From VBAU01 sp036005185 (GTDB lineage Bacteria; Bacteroidota; Bacteroidia; Chitinophagales; Chitinophagaceae): a DNA stretch of 64,000 nucleotides. The number at the start of each line of letters is the position of its first letter. Position 1 is the first letter of the stretch. Below the pieces are notes generated by a model that saw only the letters and a list, made by a program, of their open reading frames with translations, was not told the origin of the DNA and did no database searches. The stretch lies in the NCBI GenBank assembly GCA_036005185.1, contig DASYQS010000049.1, positions 248,001-312,000 of the forward strand, given 5' to 3'. Below, piece by piece: positions 55,168-64,000 of this stretch. Position numbers and translations under genes: made by a program.

Positions 55168-55509
55168 CTAATTGTTAGTAATAAGGTGTCTTTTCTTTTG
55201 CAGATACAATTCATACTGGGTCGCGGTAAGAATGACTCTGTATAAACTATCTCTTGTGCCTTCGATTCTTTGCAGGTCCCTGCCTACAACGACCCTGTCT
55301 TGTGAGCTACCTCTTGCCATTGTTTTTTGCTTATATAAGTCTATATTGACCTGGAAAATCTTTGCCCTTTGCTGGTTATCTAATCCAAGTGTGTCCTTCA
55401 TCTTATCAGCTATATGATGAGCCAGTTTTGCAGCGGAAGTGTTCTGTTCCTGGGCTTTTAAGTGATTTATTGCAAAAACAAAAAGTAGTATGACGATTAT
55501 TTTTTTCAT
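55168..55509 (-). CDS. Small secreted helical protein (Spy/CpxP-like)
   Basis: 113 residues with signal peptide (MKKIIVILLFVFAINHLKAQ). The mature part is Gln/Lys-rich and helical with LGLDNQQRAKIFQVNIDLYKQK and LTATQYELYLQKKRHL, similar in style to LTxxQ-containing Spy/DUF4890-type periplasmic proteins. It sits between the two RHS giants on the same strand, 13 bases after the first, so is part of the cluster. Function unknown. Confidence 0.7.
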   Translation of the reverse strand: MKKIIVILLFVFAINHLKAQEQNTSAAKLAHHIADKMKDTLGLDNQQRAKIFQVNIDLYKQKTMARGSSQDRVVVGRDLQRIEGTRDSLYRVILTATQYELYLQKKRHLITNN

Positions 55510-55521
55510 AAAAATTTTTTT

Positions 55522-58500
55522 TTAATAAGGGCATGGGTAATAAGAATATTCTGAATAATCCTGTGACCAGCTTCCATCGGAAAACTCGTAATGATAAACA
55601 CACTCATACATTCCTGTCCCATAATCATAATAAGACCCTGTATTCACTCGGTAGCCGTATTCACATTGTCCATTTATACAAGCGTATCCTTCACCTTGAG
55701 CAGCGCAGATGGAATAGTCGCAGGGAAGCGGACAAGCAGAAGTATTGTAACCGTTGTCAACCCAACGCAATTGGTTGTTTGTGGCGCTATTGGGATTGTT
55801 ATCTCTTTCTTCTCTTTCCTGATAACCAGTATTGTTCCCGCTGCCATCTATGACACAACGGTAATTACCGGTTGATTGCCACAGTGGTGTTGTATTGACG
55901 GTGCAGTTTTCTTGCTGGCCCTTATAGTTGTAGCAGAATTTTTTTAAGATGCTTTTATTTTCATCTCTGATCAAAGAAAGCCTGCCAAATCCATCATATT
56001 CATAATATAATACTCTGTTGTTCACATCCGTTTGAGACGTCATTCCTATGAGAGGATCATAAGTATAGGTGATCATTTCTGCATTGGATGGATGAAGCTT
56101 GATGTCATCAAACCATACAGTACCCGCGCCATTATTGTCAATACGTATGTTCAATCTTGTAATGTTGGTTGGTACGGTATACTCGCCTTCTATATAAACC
56201 CATTTGTTAGTTTCATAAGCAGTAACGGAAGAAACATAAGTATAATAATTTTGCTCAGTGGCTGTTTTCATGAATAGAAAAATTTCCGCACTCGGTCCGG
56301 TGCTGTATACCCATCCTGAATACTTAAACTTTGTCGGATGCGTAAGTAAAAAGGTTAACCAGTCATTAGCATGAACGACCTTTTCACCTGGTCCTGCATT
56401 ATCAATTCTTCCTGAGTATTTGCCTGTATGTTTTTTTGAATTATCGTAGGCGTCCAATCCACTACCATCCCATCCATTTTGTTCGAAGTCGTTAAAGAAG
56501 ATTTCATTGCTTTTGGCATTGATAGCATTTGCTATAGGATAAGTTTTATTATAACCCCAAATGTATGATTGAGCAACACCATCCCTTCCGGTTATTTCCT
56601 GAACATTTCCATTTGTTGAATAACTGTAAGTTCTTAACAACTCCGGAGTATTTGAATAAACGGATGCTTCTTCCCTATCAAGCAAAAAAGTGTTTGCTCC
56701 AGAATTAAAGAATGCTTTATAAGTACTAGTGAGATTATTATTTCGGAATGTCTTTTTCTCTACGATTTTATCATAAATGAACTTATCCTGCCACATTGCT
56801 GTGGGTATCCATGCAGCATCAGGAGGATACAAATAAGTTGCTTTAATTAAATCTCCGTTACTAGATGTACTTTGTTCAGATTTAAGTTGCAGGTGAGTTT
56901 GTGTATCAAACTCATAATCGGTTATAGTTTGAATAAAGTCTCCAGAGTTTTGGGCATATAGCCTATCCGTCTTCTTGGTACATGCCCATCTGTCTGAAAC
57001 GATTGTATAAGGCTGTGTGGCCATTGCTTGGGGGTAACAGGTCGTAACGAATATATTTCCCTGGTAACTGTAGGTTCTATGAAGCATATGTTGAGTAGCC
57101 GTACCTTTAATATCCTTGGTTAGCTGCTTTGTATATTCATAATTTTCTGAGCTCAATATTGTGCCTGAACTATTGAAATGTTTAAGGTCTTGTAGCAAGC
57201 CATTGGAAGTTCTTTTCACAGTTGGATATCCTTCAATTTGCGTTGGAAATCCTGTGGCCTCCTCTATTTGATTGATATAATAATATTCTGTTCTTCCGTT
57301 TTCTCCATTTTCCCCATTTATTTCCGTGACTCTGTCATAACCCACAATGCTTCCCGATCCTGACGTACCAAGTGGACTATTTATCCATGAGCGACCCATA
57401 ATCGATACTAATAGGCCCGGAGACGAGACGTCACAATAAGCGGGCACATGATAGCGTGGATCTAACAAAAGGCTTCCGGTTGAATACTTCTCACCATTCT
57501 GAACTACTGTATAGTCATATCTTTTTATTTGCGGGGTAGCAGCAGCGCTCTCTTTAGTAATAATCCTTTTAATCCTCAGCCCACCGGCAGTTTTGGCATA
57601 TACACCACTTGCATTTTGTGGAACTACCCTTGGTGGCATTCCAGTGGGAACAGGGCTATTATTTACAAAATCAGTTAAAGCAAAAGCATCACTGCTAAAA
57701 TAATAGTAGTCGTGTGGTTCAAATTCAAATTCAGTACTGCCTCCGGTAGGATAAATAATCTTATTTAGAGTCCCGGAAGTCATAAACAAGGAATTGGGTT
57801 GTCTATCGGACTCTCCTAACGAATAGTAAGTATTATTATAGTAATAAGTGCCGTAGGGAATGCGGGAAGTATTGTTACTGGCACCATTGTAATAGCCCCA
57901 GAAATCCTGTGCTTTTGAGTATTTGGAAGGCAATGCATAAGATTCGTTATAAAATAATTGGTAATAAGGTTTGCAATCTTGCTGACTACACTCTCGCACT
58001 TTTTCGAGTTTCAACCTTTTATAGTTATACCTGTCCTCACCGGTGAATTGGGCATTAAAATATGTATATGATAATTCAAATTTTTTTATTGTAGCGCCAG
58101 TATTGTCCTGAACAATAATATTATCCAGTTTTTGAGGCCCATATTGTGACCAGTTCATAAAAAATGCCGGCCCCTGGATTAAATAGGGAAGATTTGATGT
58201 TAGAGTTGTTGCCGGGATCATATCATCCCTTAAAGACTTATTAAAGATTATCTTCCCCAGTGGGTGGCTTATTTCTTTTAAATAAACATGAAATGTAAAC
58301 GTTTTGGCCGCCGTAGTTTGCGAAGGCGGCGCATAACAACTTCCTTGAGATCCTGGGTCAATAAGAAGATTTTGTTTAACTTCTGTTATGGAAATTCTGG
58401 CTGATCCGTACAGATAATTACTCTGGCTAACATTGGGTACTTTTGAATCGTAAATATAATTGACTTCTTCACCTAAAGGAGTAACAATCTTGTCCAGATA

Positions 58501-59283
58501 CCATGCTGAAACTATTGTGTTATCTGCTGCTAAAGCGATTTCAGCCAATTGCGCACTGGAAGGGAACTGCACTGATTCAGGGCCTTCACCATAATGCGCA
58601 CCTCCGGGCACAGTTTCCGTAATTTCTTTAGTTCCAAAATAAAAGACGTAACCATTCGAAGTCCTTATCTGCCATTTTTGATTAGCCTTATCATATTTAA
58701 TTTCTATTTTTTCTGCATTTAAGGGAGTAGCCTGGATAAAATTCGCCGAAAGACTTTGGCCGCTTTCAAGAATAAAGCTTCCGCTTTTCCCTAAGAAATT
58801 AAAGTAAAATATATCAGGTTCGGGATCGATCGATCCGTTGCAAATGTCATTCTCCCATGTTCCTGAAGCCTCATTCTGATTATCAAAAGGGTACCCTTTG
58901 CTATAATAAGTTCCTAATGTGGAAAAACCATCGTTGCATGTCTGCATATCGTCCCCATGTCTCATTGTTCGGGTAACGACACCTCCAACATTCATGGTCC
59001 ATCCAAGGCCCACCCAGCTTGCATCTTGTTCAACAGTGACACCGGAACCATGGTAGCTCAATTCTATTGGGATTTGAATATCACGGTAGCTGACGGTATA
59101 TAGCGGTATGCTAATAAAGGGTACGCCAGTATATGTACTTACAGGAATGTTACCATACACGCCTAAGGCTGAAGCATCCGGAGATGGAGGAATGATCGTA
59201 CTTGTTTGCTGGGCTATCGATCGGTAAAAGAAAAAATTGCCCGATAAAAAAAGAATAGCTGCGAAAATGGCTCCTCTTTTCAT
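55522..59283 (-). CDS. RHS/YD-repeat protein with DUF5977-like and Cys-rich tail
   Basis: 1253 residues. N-terminal signal-like segment (GAIFAAILFLSGNFFFYRSIAQQ), then the conserved opening PSPDASALGVYGNIPVSTYTG, IPIELSYHGSGVTVEQDASW, VGLGWTMNVGGVVTRTMRHG found in RHS-family exported proteins, a carbohydrate-binding-like module near 890-1050 (DFEQNGWDGSGLDAYDNSKK), a YD repeat (YYEYDGFGRLSLIRDENKS), and a DUF5977-like repeat (PLWQSTGNYRC). The last 80 residues have about ten Cys (CPLPCDYSICAAQGEGYACI, NGQCEYG). It lacks the RHS core ending of its neighbour. Likely surface or exported; probably partner or relative of the downstream RHS. Confidence 0.82.
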   Translation of the reverse strand: MKRGAIFAAILFLSGNFFFYRSIAQQTSTIIPPSPDASALGVYGNIPVSTYTGVPFISIPLYTVSYRDIQIPIELSYHGSGVTVEQDASWVGLGWTMNVGGVVTRTMRHGDDMQTCNDGFSTLGTYYSKGYPFDNQNEASGTWENDICNGSIDPEPDIFYFNFLGKSGSFILESGQSLSANFIQATPLNAEKIEIKYDKANQKWQIRTSNGYVFYFGTKEITETVPGGAHYGEGPESVQFPSSAQLAEIALAADNTIVSAWYLDKIVTPLGEEVNYIYDSKVPNVSQSNYLYGSARISITEVKQNLLIDPGSQGSCYAPPSQTTAAKTFTFHVYLKEISHPLGKIIFNKSLRDDMIPATTLTSNLPYLIQGPAFFMNWSQYGPQKLDNIIVQDNTGATIKKFELSYTYFNAQFTGEDRYNYKRLKLEKVRECSQQDCKPYYQLFYNESYALPSKYSKAQDFWGYYNGASNNTSRIPYGTYYYNNTYYSLGESDRQPNSLFMTSGTLNKIIYPTGGSTEFEFEPHDYYYFSSDAFALTDFVNNSPVPTGMPPRVVPQNASGVYAKTAGGLRIKRIITKESAAATPQIKRYDYTVVQNGEKYSTGSLLLDPRYHVPAYCDVSSPGLLVSIMGRSWINSPLGTSGSGSIVGYDRVTEINGENGENGRTEYYYINQIEEATGFPTQIEGYPTVKRTSNGLLQDLKHFNSSGTILSSENYEYTKQLTKDIKGTATQHMLHRTYSYQGNIFVTTCYPQAMATQPYTIVSDRWACTKKTDRLYAQNSGDFIQTITDYEFDTQTHLQLKSEQSTSSNGDLIKATYLYPPDAAWIPTAMWQDKFIYDKIVEKKTFRNNNLTSTYKAFFNSGANTFLLDREEASVYSNTPELLRTYSYSTNGNVQEITGRDGVAQSYIWGYNKTYPIANAINAKSNEIFFNDFEQNGWDGSGLDAYDNSKKHTGKYSGRIDNAGPGEKVVHANDWLTFLLTHPTKFKYSGWVYSTGPSAEIFLFMKTATEQNYYTYVSSVTAYETNKWVYIEGEYTVPTNITRLNIRIDNNGAGTVWFDDIKLHPSNAEMITYTYDPLIGMTSQTDVNNRVLYYEYDGFGRLSLIRDENKSILKKFCYNYKGQQENCTVNTTPLWQSTGNYRCVIDGSGNNTGYQEREERDNNPNSATNNQLRWVDNGYNTSACPLPCDYSICAAQGEGYACINGQCEYGYRVNTGSYYDYGTGMYECVYHYEFSDGSWSQDYSEYSYYPCPY

Positions 59284-59344
59284 ATTTTTAATTAATTAGA
59301 TGATAGGTTACGTTTTATAATTTTATACTTTGTAGCAACCCCAG

Positions 59345-60838
59345 CTATTTTATAGAATACCCAATCCGAAAAACTAGGGGTTGTGCTTTTGGTACTTGTT
59401 GGTAACTCAAAAAATCCCATAACAACTGCACCTTTGTTTTCTTAAAAAATTTTGTTTTCACTGAGATGATTTTACTTAATCCCAAAAGTCCGCTCTGTTG
59501 CCACGCATTTAGATCATGCAATTGAGCAATGCGATTGAATGCAGCCTTGTGGTTCATTTCATATCCTCCACTTATCCAAAAACTGCCTTTCAATTTCCAA
59601 TCAACATAACTGCGAACACCAGCACCTTGTGAGGAGAATTGAATGTTGTTCCAGCCTCGGCCAAGGCCAATTGAATAATTTGCCCCAATTCCTACTACAC
59701 TTTTGTCATTTAACTTATAGCCAATAAAAAGGCCTATGTCAGTGTGAACGGGATAGTAATTTGTTGCTTTTTGCGTTTGAAAATTTGTTCCATACTCAAG
59801 TCGTTGAAGAAAGCTTTTTGTTTTTTGATTATTAGGCTTAAAACCTTCCGGCATAATGTCATCACTATTCCCTCCGCCAAATTTTGTGATCTTATTTTTT
59901 AGCTGATTTAACTGCGATTGTGCCTGCTGGATATTTTGCTGGAATTGCGCCTGGCCGTTTGGTCCGCCAGTTGAAATTTGTTGCTAAATTAAGTTGTTTA
60001 CCTGCGCTCTTGTTTGTAATCCTGCGAGACTTGCGATATATGCCGGGTCATTCGGATCACCGGGCATTCTGAACAGTGAAGCCAAGATGCTGTTCTTTTT
60101 AATGAAATCTTGAAACAGCTTTGTCTTGCTCAACAGTTCAATGGCTTTCTTTTCAATTTTTTTCGGATCGCCTAGTATCTGTTTGTATTCCTTTATTTGC
60201 TCGCTATAGTAATAAACTTCTTTATTGAATTTCTTTAGCTCTTTTACCAATCCCAACCGTTCGAGCTGTTGTTTTAATTGTTCACGTCGTTCACAAATAA
60301 ATTTTTTGATCTCCTCGGCCTGCTGCATTTTGTCTTCGAATGACTCAATTTTTGAGAGGGCATCTTTGATATTTTTTGTCGTCCCATTCTGATCTAAAAA
60401 TTTGAAAGCCGTTTTTAAAGTATCTAAATGGGGAATATATTGGCGGGCAGTATTATGCAATACAGAAGTCGGGTTCTTTAATTGATCTTGTAAAGATTTG
60501 TATTTGGTTTCAATTTCTGCAAGCTTGGCCTTGGCGAGTAGCGAATCTTTTGTTTCGAGCTGTTTTCTGTAAATTTTCTCTTCCTGCTTTTGCAGTCGCT
60601 GCAAAGTCTTTTCAGACCTTGCGATGATCTTATCTTCCAACTTGCCTAATTTCTTTTCAACAACAACAGACCATTTTTGTGGATCAATCTTATTGAGTAT
60701 TGAATCAAGGCGAGACTGTGAGTAAGATGTCACAGCGAACGAAAGAAGCAATATCAGCAGGGCGTTTGGTTTCAAGGATGAAAGGTTTGATGAACACCAA
60801 GCTAATACATAAAGACACCCCTTCTTAAAAATAATCAC
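59345..60838 (-). pseudogene. Coiled-coil plus outer-membrane-barrel protein, interrupted by amber stop
   Basis: From a GTG at 60838 the frame codes for a signal peptide (LLILLLSFAVTSYSQ), then a long Lys/Glu/Gln coiled coil (DKIIARSEKTLQRLQKQEEK) ending AQVNNLI at a TAG at 59984-59986. In the same frame the sequence continues QQISTGGPNGQAQFQQNIQQ, then MPEGFKPNNQKTKSF, and a beta-barrel-like end (DIGLFIGYKLNDKSVVGIGA, LKGSFWISGGYEM, PLVFRIGYSIK) to 59345. One CAG to TAG change explains it. The intact protein would be about 497 residues. First gene after the LytTR regulator in the cluster. Confidence 0.8.
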
Positions 60839-60890
60839 CAGTACCTTTTATTTAGGAATGAATAGTCTTTTTTCAGGAATGAGTAAGATA

Positions 60891-61274
60891 TTATGGTTTC
60901 AGATTTCGCAGAAGATTGTCAACGTCCCCATTGTCTAGCTGATATGAAGCGTCACTGTCAGAAACAATTCCAACCGCATGTTTTAACAGATTTCGATATT
61001 GTTCGGCAATGGGTATTTTTTTGTCAAGGATATATGCGAATTCATTATCGAATTTGTCAGTGTGATCCAATGAAATAATAAATGACCGATGAACCTTGAA
61101 GAATATGGAATGCGGAAGATGCTTTTCAACCTCTTTAAATGGGTTTAACGCAAATAGTGTTTTGGTCGTAGTGATCACATGCACACATTTTTTTTCTGCT
61201 TGTATATAAAGGATATCTGCAAAATTGACCTTGTAATAACAGTCAATCGTTTTAAAAAATAAGTACGCACGCAT
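60891..61274 (-). CDS. LytTR-domain DNA-binding regulator (orphan)
   Basis: About 127 residues from ATG 61274; the frame is open further to 61352 but the family fold starts at RAYLFFKTIDCYYKVNFAD. LytTR motifs: ILYIQAEKKCVHVIT, FKEVEKHLPHSIFFKVHRSFI, IPIAEQYR. No receiver domain, so no phosphorylation input is encoded. It is at the upstream end of the RHS cluster on the same strand and could control it. Confidence 0.82.
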   Translation of the reverse strand: MRAYLFFKTIDCYYKVNFADILYIQAEKKCVHVITTTKTLFALNPFKEVEKHLPHSIFFKVHRSFIISLDHTDKFDNEFAYILDKKIPIAEQYRNLLKHAVGIVSDSDASYQLDNGDVDNLLRNLKP

Positions 61275-61352
61275 GGTTAGTTGGGTTTGGTGCAGGTTAA
61301 TGGTAAGTCGCGCGATCTTCGTTTTCTCAAAACTGAATAACCAAATCTTCAT

Positions 61353-61587
61353 TTTATTTTGGAATATCCAATACCACTTTAAGGGAATAACAAAGAATTC
61401 ACAGCTAAGATGAAATATTTTTGGTTGCCAAAAGCCGTTTTTTCACGGTGAAAATTTGTGAAAAATACTGTAGAAATAAGTTGAAAAAACTTTTCACCCC
61501 ATGGTTATACACTTATTAATCCTCTAAGTTTTCTTCTAAAATCGCCGTAGCCACACCAACGATGGAAAAAACAAGAGTGTGCATCGG
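61353..61587. other. Gene-free AT-rich gap, left part
   Basis: Between the LytTR regulator and the DUF6266 gene there are about 570 bases without a convincing gene. This part holds a run of degenerate AT sequence (TTTTTTCACGGTGAAAA palindrome near 61440) and nothing else I can name. Confidence 0.45.
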
Positions 61588-61639
61588 TTTGTTTCAAAGA
61601 GTATCCTACTAGTAAGTTTGTTGTGTGTGGACACAACAA
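61588..61639 (+). promoter_or_regulatory. Possible promoter with start-point hairpin
   Basis: TTTG (61588-61591), 21-base spacer and TAAGTTTG (61613-61620) fit the phylum consensus. A hairpin TTGTTGTG/CACAACAA (61618-61639) lies across the predicted start. No gene begins nearby, so it could be a distal promoter of the DUF6266 gene or a small RNA. Confidence 0.3.
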
Positions 61640-61808
61640 TTCTAAAACAAGTATACTAGGAATACACAACCAGGACACAGCAAATTCCATAAAAACAAAC
61701 TGCCTGTAATTACATTAAAGTACAAAACGCGCAAAAAAAGACATTATACATTCAGTCTCACTTTTTGCGAGCATTATATTTCAAAACACTTCAAAACGCG
61801 CTGCTGTA

Positions 61809-61887
61809 TTTGGTTTTGAGTTATCCCTCTCTTTACATTTGAGTGCATCAGGTAGGTCCTATACTAGTTGACGTGCACGGCCTGATG
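61809..61887 (+). promoter_or_regulatory. Promoter and leader hairpin of the DUF6266 gene
   Basis: TTTG (61809-61812), 21-base spacer and TACATTTG (61834-61841), a full consensus promoter. The transcript would start near 61847 and include CATCAGG (61846-61852) pairing with CCTGATG (61881-61887), giving a leader stem of about 40 bases before the start codon at 61923. Confidence 0.5.
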
Positions 61888-61922
61888 TTTAACAATATTC
61901 TTCATTTTAAAAACAATTTTTT

Positions 61923-62561
61923 ATGGCCAGATATTCAAAAGGAATACTTGGAGCTTTTTCAGGAACTGTTGGCACGGTAGTCGGCAGCAAATGGAAAGGG
62001 ATCGAGTATATGCGCAGTAAAAGCGGAAAGAAAAATTCCACACCAACCCCTGCGCAAGAAGTTCACAGAGCTAAATTTTCCCTTGTTGGAAAATTCATTC
62101 AGTCTATGAGCGGATTATTTCCTGTGACTTTTAAAGACTATGCAAATCAAATGACAGGTTCCAACTATGTCTTTTCGTACACCATGGAAAATGTGGTGAC
62201 GGGCGATTATCCTGACCTAAAGCTGGACTACAACCTGGCACTTATTGCAAAAGGCAGTCTTCCAAATGCAGAAAAGCCATCTGCAGTAAAAGATGGCACA
62301 GGTGTAATAAAATTTAACTGGATGGATAACAGCGGAAGTGGGTTTGCAAAACCCAATGACAAGGCAATTATGGTTGCGTATTGTGAAGAGCTGAATCAAT
62401 GCCAGTTTAAACTCGCCGGTGCAAACCGGGCAGCCGGAACAGACAGTTTAAATGTTCCTGCCTTCTCCGGAAAGCAAGTGCATACCTGGCTGGCTTTTAT
62501 TTCAGAGACAGGTGAAGATGTCGCCACGAGTATTTACACGGGTGTGGTGACAGTGGATTGA
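61923..62561 (+). CDS. DUF6266 family protein
   Basis: 212 residues. GILGAFSGTVGTVVGSKWKG at the N-terminus is the DUF6266 signature, followed by AQEVHRAKFSLVGKFIQSMS, FKDYANQMTGSNYVFSY and two Ig-like beta modules (IKFNWMDNSGSGFAKPNDKA; VHTWLAFISETGEDVATS). No signal peptide. Function unknown; common in Bacteroidota beside phage-like or RHS-type loci. Promoter and leader hairpin lie upstream. Confidence 0.88.
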   Translation: MARYSKGILGAFSGTVGTVVGSKWKGIEYMRSKSGKKNSTPTPAQEVHRAKFSLVGKFIQSMSGLFPVTFKDYANQMTGSNYVFSYTMENVVTGDYPDLKLDYNLALIAKGSLPNAEKPSAVKDGTGVIKFNWMDNSGSGFAKPNDKAIMVAYCEELNQCQFKLAGANRAAGTDSLNVPAFSGKQVHTWLAFISETGEDVATSIYTGVVTVD

Positions 62562-62759
62562 TGACAGTTTATAAAATCCGGATTGATTTCAGAAAGTAAA
62601 ATTCCATTGCTGCGCCGGATGCAGGCCACGCTCTAACGGCAAAATGATAACTTAATAATAAGTTACAATAGGAAATCGCTGAATTCCCCACAGGTAAAAT
62701 GGATCGAAGCTTATCTGCAGATCGATCGGATAACCAAACATGATTTCAAACAAAATTGT

Positions 62760-62933
62760 ATGAATCATTTTTCAGCTAAAGCAGCCAGACTAGGAGGAAC
62801 CATTTTTTCCATTTTCACATCCATTTGTTGGGTTGACATTCAAAAAACAATTGTGCTAAGTGCGGTAGGTACTGCGGTAAGTTTTGTTGTTACGGCACTT
62901 CTTCAAATGGCGTTAAAAAAACGGAAGAAATGA
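62760..62933 (+). CDS. 57-residue membrane protein
   Basis: MNHFSAKAARLGGTIFSIF, an amphipathic N-terminus followed by SICWVDIQKTIVLSAV and a hydrophobic helix (GTAVSFVVTALLQMAL) ending with a basic KKRKK tail. Short, but it is directly followed by a strong terminator and looks like the small membrane proteins found after DUF6266 genes. No SD sequence seen. Confidence 0.65.
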   Translation: MNHFSAKAARLGGTIFSIFTSICWVDIQKTIVLSAVGTAVSFVVTALLQMALKKRKK

Positions 62934-62937
62934 GTAA

Positions 62938-62963
62938 TAAAAACCCCGCTTGCGCGGGGTTTT
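62938..62963 (+). terminator. Rho-independent terminator
   Basis: AAACCCCGC and GCGGGGTTT form a perfect stem around TTGC, with a T-run after. Ends the DUF6266/small-membrane-protein transcript. Confidence 0.9.
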
Positions 62964-63159
62964 AGCCATTAGTTTATTGACTTGTATTATTAATTTGCAA
63001 ATACCAACGAGGTCCAATTTCCGTGATTATGAGGTAAAAAAATTATGAAGGGCTCTGGCCTGGTGATGTCACACGTCATAAACTTTTGGTCATTACTACT
63101 ACTGCTTAGCGACTAAGTTTTAACCAAAGGGCATGATGGCATAATTTAAAACCTTGTCT

Positions 63160-63363
63160 ATGAAGAAAGTTCCACCTCGTATCATGTTGTATTCAAAAGA
63201 TGTTGAAAATATTACGGGACTGAGCAGGCGCACGGCAAACAAAATATTGAATAAGATTAAAGCGCATTACCATAAAGGAGAAGATGATTTTATCACGATC
63301 ACCGAGTTCTGTAGCTATTATAGAATTGACGAGGCATTAGTAAAACCGTTTCTGGTTGATTAA
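63160..63363 (+). CDS. Small helix-turn-helix-like protein
   Basis: 67 residues from ATG 63160. IMLYSKDVENITGLSRRTAN is a typical recognition-helix-like stretch (Excisionase/MerR style), followed by KILNKIKAHYHKG and ITEFCSYYRIDEALVKPFLVD. Looks like a DNA-binding adaptor; no confident family. The next gene follows by about 50 bases. Confidence 0.7.
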   Translation: MKKVPPRIMLYSKDVENITGLSRRTANKILNKIKAHYHKGEDDFITITEFCSYYRIDEALVKPFLVD

Positions 63364-63412
63364 TATCATAGCTCCGCAATTAGTTCTATTGATAACCATA
63401 AAAGCCGATTTT

Positions 63413-63643
63413 ATGCGAAAATTCCTTTACGTATCACCATTAGGAACCCAGTGGAAGGTTCATTGGCAGCACGACGAATACGGTAAGGTATTCGTTACCA
63501 AAGAAGAGGCGATCAGACACGCCAAAAAAATCGTATCGCAATTGGCGGAAGGGCAGATATCATCCATAAGGGTACAAAAAGCCGATGGTACATTTCAAGA
63601 TGAATGGACATACGGCAATGACCCTTATCCACCCGCAGAATAA
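63413..63643 (+). CDS. DUF2188 domain protein
   Basis: 76 residues starting MRKFLYVSPLGTQW (the frame opens earlier at a TTG but overlaps the preceding gene). VTKEEAIRHAKKIVSQLAEG, SIRVQKADGTFQDEWTYGND and PYPPAE fit DUF2188, a small fold of unknown function (V/T-K-EA-I-hA ... HxxDGxxxxxxTYG.DP). No signal peptide. Confidence 0.8.
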   Translation: MRKFLYVSPLGTQWKVHWQHDEYGKVFVTKEEAIRHAKKIVSQLAEGQISSIRVQKADGTFQDEWTYGNDPYPPAE

Positions 63644-63873
63644 AACATTGATGAATCAGGGAAAAAGGATGGTGACGGCTGGCCGATTTAAAACAAAGCC
63701 TTAACCTTTGAATTTAGAATAGTCATTGGAAAGGTTATGGTTAATGGTTTTGGAATTTCTGATACAAATTTGCTCTTTACTTATACTCTGAAAATGGGAA
63801 AAAAAACATTTTTTTATGTGATTTTTCGGAAAAAATTTCTGAAAAATGACAGTAGCTTGAACTTACAACTTGA

Positions 63874-64000
63874 ATGTGTTTGAAAGATATACTAGCTATA
63901 ATAGAGATCAGAGAACTAAACGCCATTATTCTTTTTCTTCTTGGCTCGATAGTTTTATTTGTTATTACCAAAAAGATGTTTGACAAGAAAACTATACCTT
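63874..64000 (+). CDS. Start of a membrane-anchored protein (incomplete at window end)
   Basis: Open from ATG 63874 to the window edge: about 42 residues with a short N-terminus, one hydrophobic helix (NAIILFLLGSIVLFVITKKM) and a basic FDKKTIP tail. A small single-span membrane protein or the N-terminus of a longer one; the 3' part is outside the window. Confidence 0.5.
   Translation, partial: MCLKDILAIIEIRELNAIILFLLGSIVLFVITKKMFDKKTIP

Noticed and set aside
61505..61690. 61-codon minus-strand frame in the gap before DUF6266
   Set aside because: Short, Cys/His/Trp-rich without any motif, and overlaps hairpin sequence; no coding support.

Overview
The window is chromosomal DNA from a member of the Bacteroidota, most likely family Chitinophagaceae. 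Supporting signs are the type IX secretion translocon gene sprA, two proteins with type IX sorting domains (type A and type B), the futalosine route to menaquinone (mqnB, mqnD), a DUF4105 membrane protein, several TAnnTTTG promoters typical of the phylum, and a DNA repeat that translates as LPTGRQA, often seen in Chitinophagaceae proteins. No rRNA, tRNA or CRISPR array was found.

Region by region. 1-2.4 kb: end of a large TonB-plug surface protein and a free-standing plug-domain mini-protein. 2.4-10.9 kb: housekeeping and metabolism (lysC, Ldh-type dehydrogenase, ssb, an M14 peptidase, guaB). 10.9-18.8 kb: DUF2339 membrane protein, DUF4105 protein overlapping an alpha/beta hydrolase, a PKD surface protein, a frameshifted four-helix-bundle cassette between inverted repeats, and a short-chain dehydrogenase. 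18.9-27.8 kb: sprA, ruvA and fabH, with a RAYT transposase between perfect REP-like repeats right after fabH. 28.5-38 kb: outer-membrane and lipoprotein genes, a haloperoxidase-like protein, a tandem LytS/LytS/LytTR signalling operon in which the second kinase has lost its phospho-acceptor His, and a trans-sulfuration enzyme. 38-48 kb: D-aminoacylase-like lipoprotein, GNAT, M43 metalloprotease, fabD, folE, two PTPS/QueD paralogues, mqnB-mqnD, a class IV aminotransferase and an orphan LuxR-type regulator. 48-61.4 kb: an accessory island read entirely on the minus strand: LytTR regulator, an amber-interrupted coiled-coil/beta-barrel gene, two RHS/YD-repeat giants (the second ending in a lipase-like domain), a putative immunity lipoprotein, a decayed coding relic and a nonsense-mutated RAYT. 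61.9-64 kb: small plus-strand genes (DUF6266, a 57-residue membrane protein, a helix-turn-helix-like protein, a DUF2188 protein and the start of another gene).

The most notable points are the RHS lipase plus lipoprotein pair with an orphan relic behind it; a candidate structured small RNA at 48.28-48.41 kb that has its own promoter, closing stem and U-tract; the degenerate second histidine kinase; promoters that abut the start codon of ssb, guaB and the Ldh gene; and the repeated intrusion of short palindromic repeats into coding sequence. All functions are assigned by recognising motifs and families by eye; no search was run.
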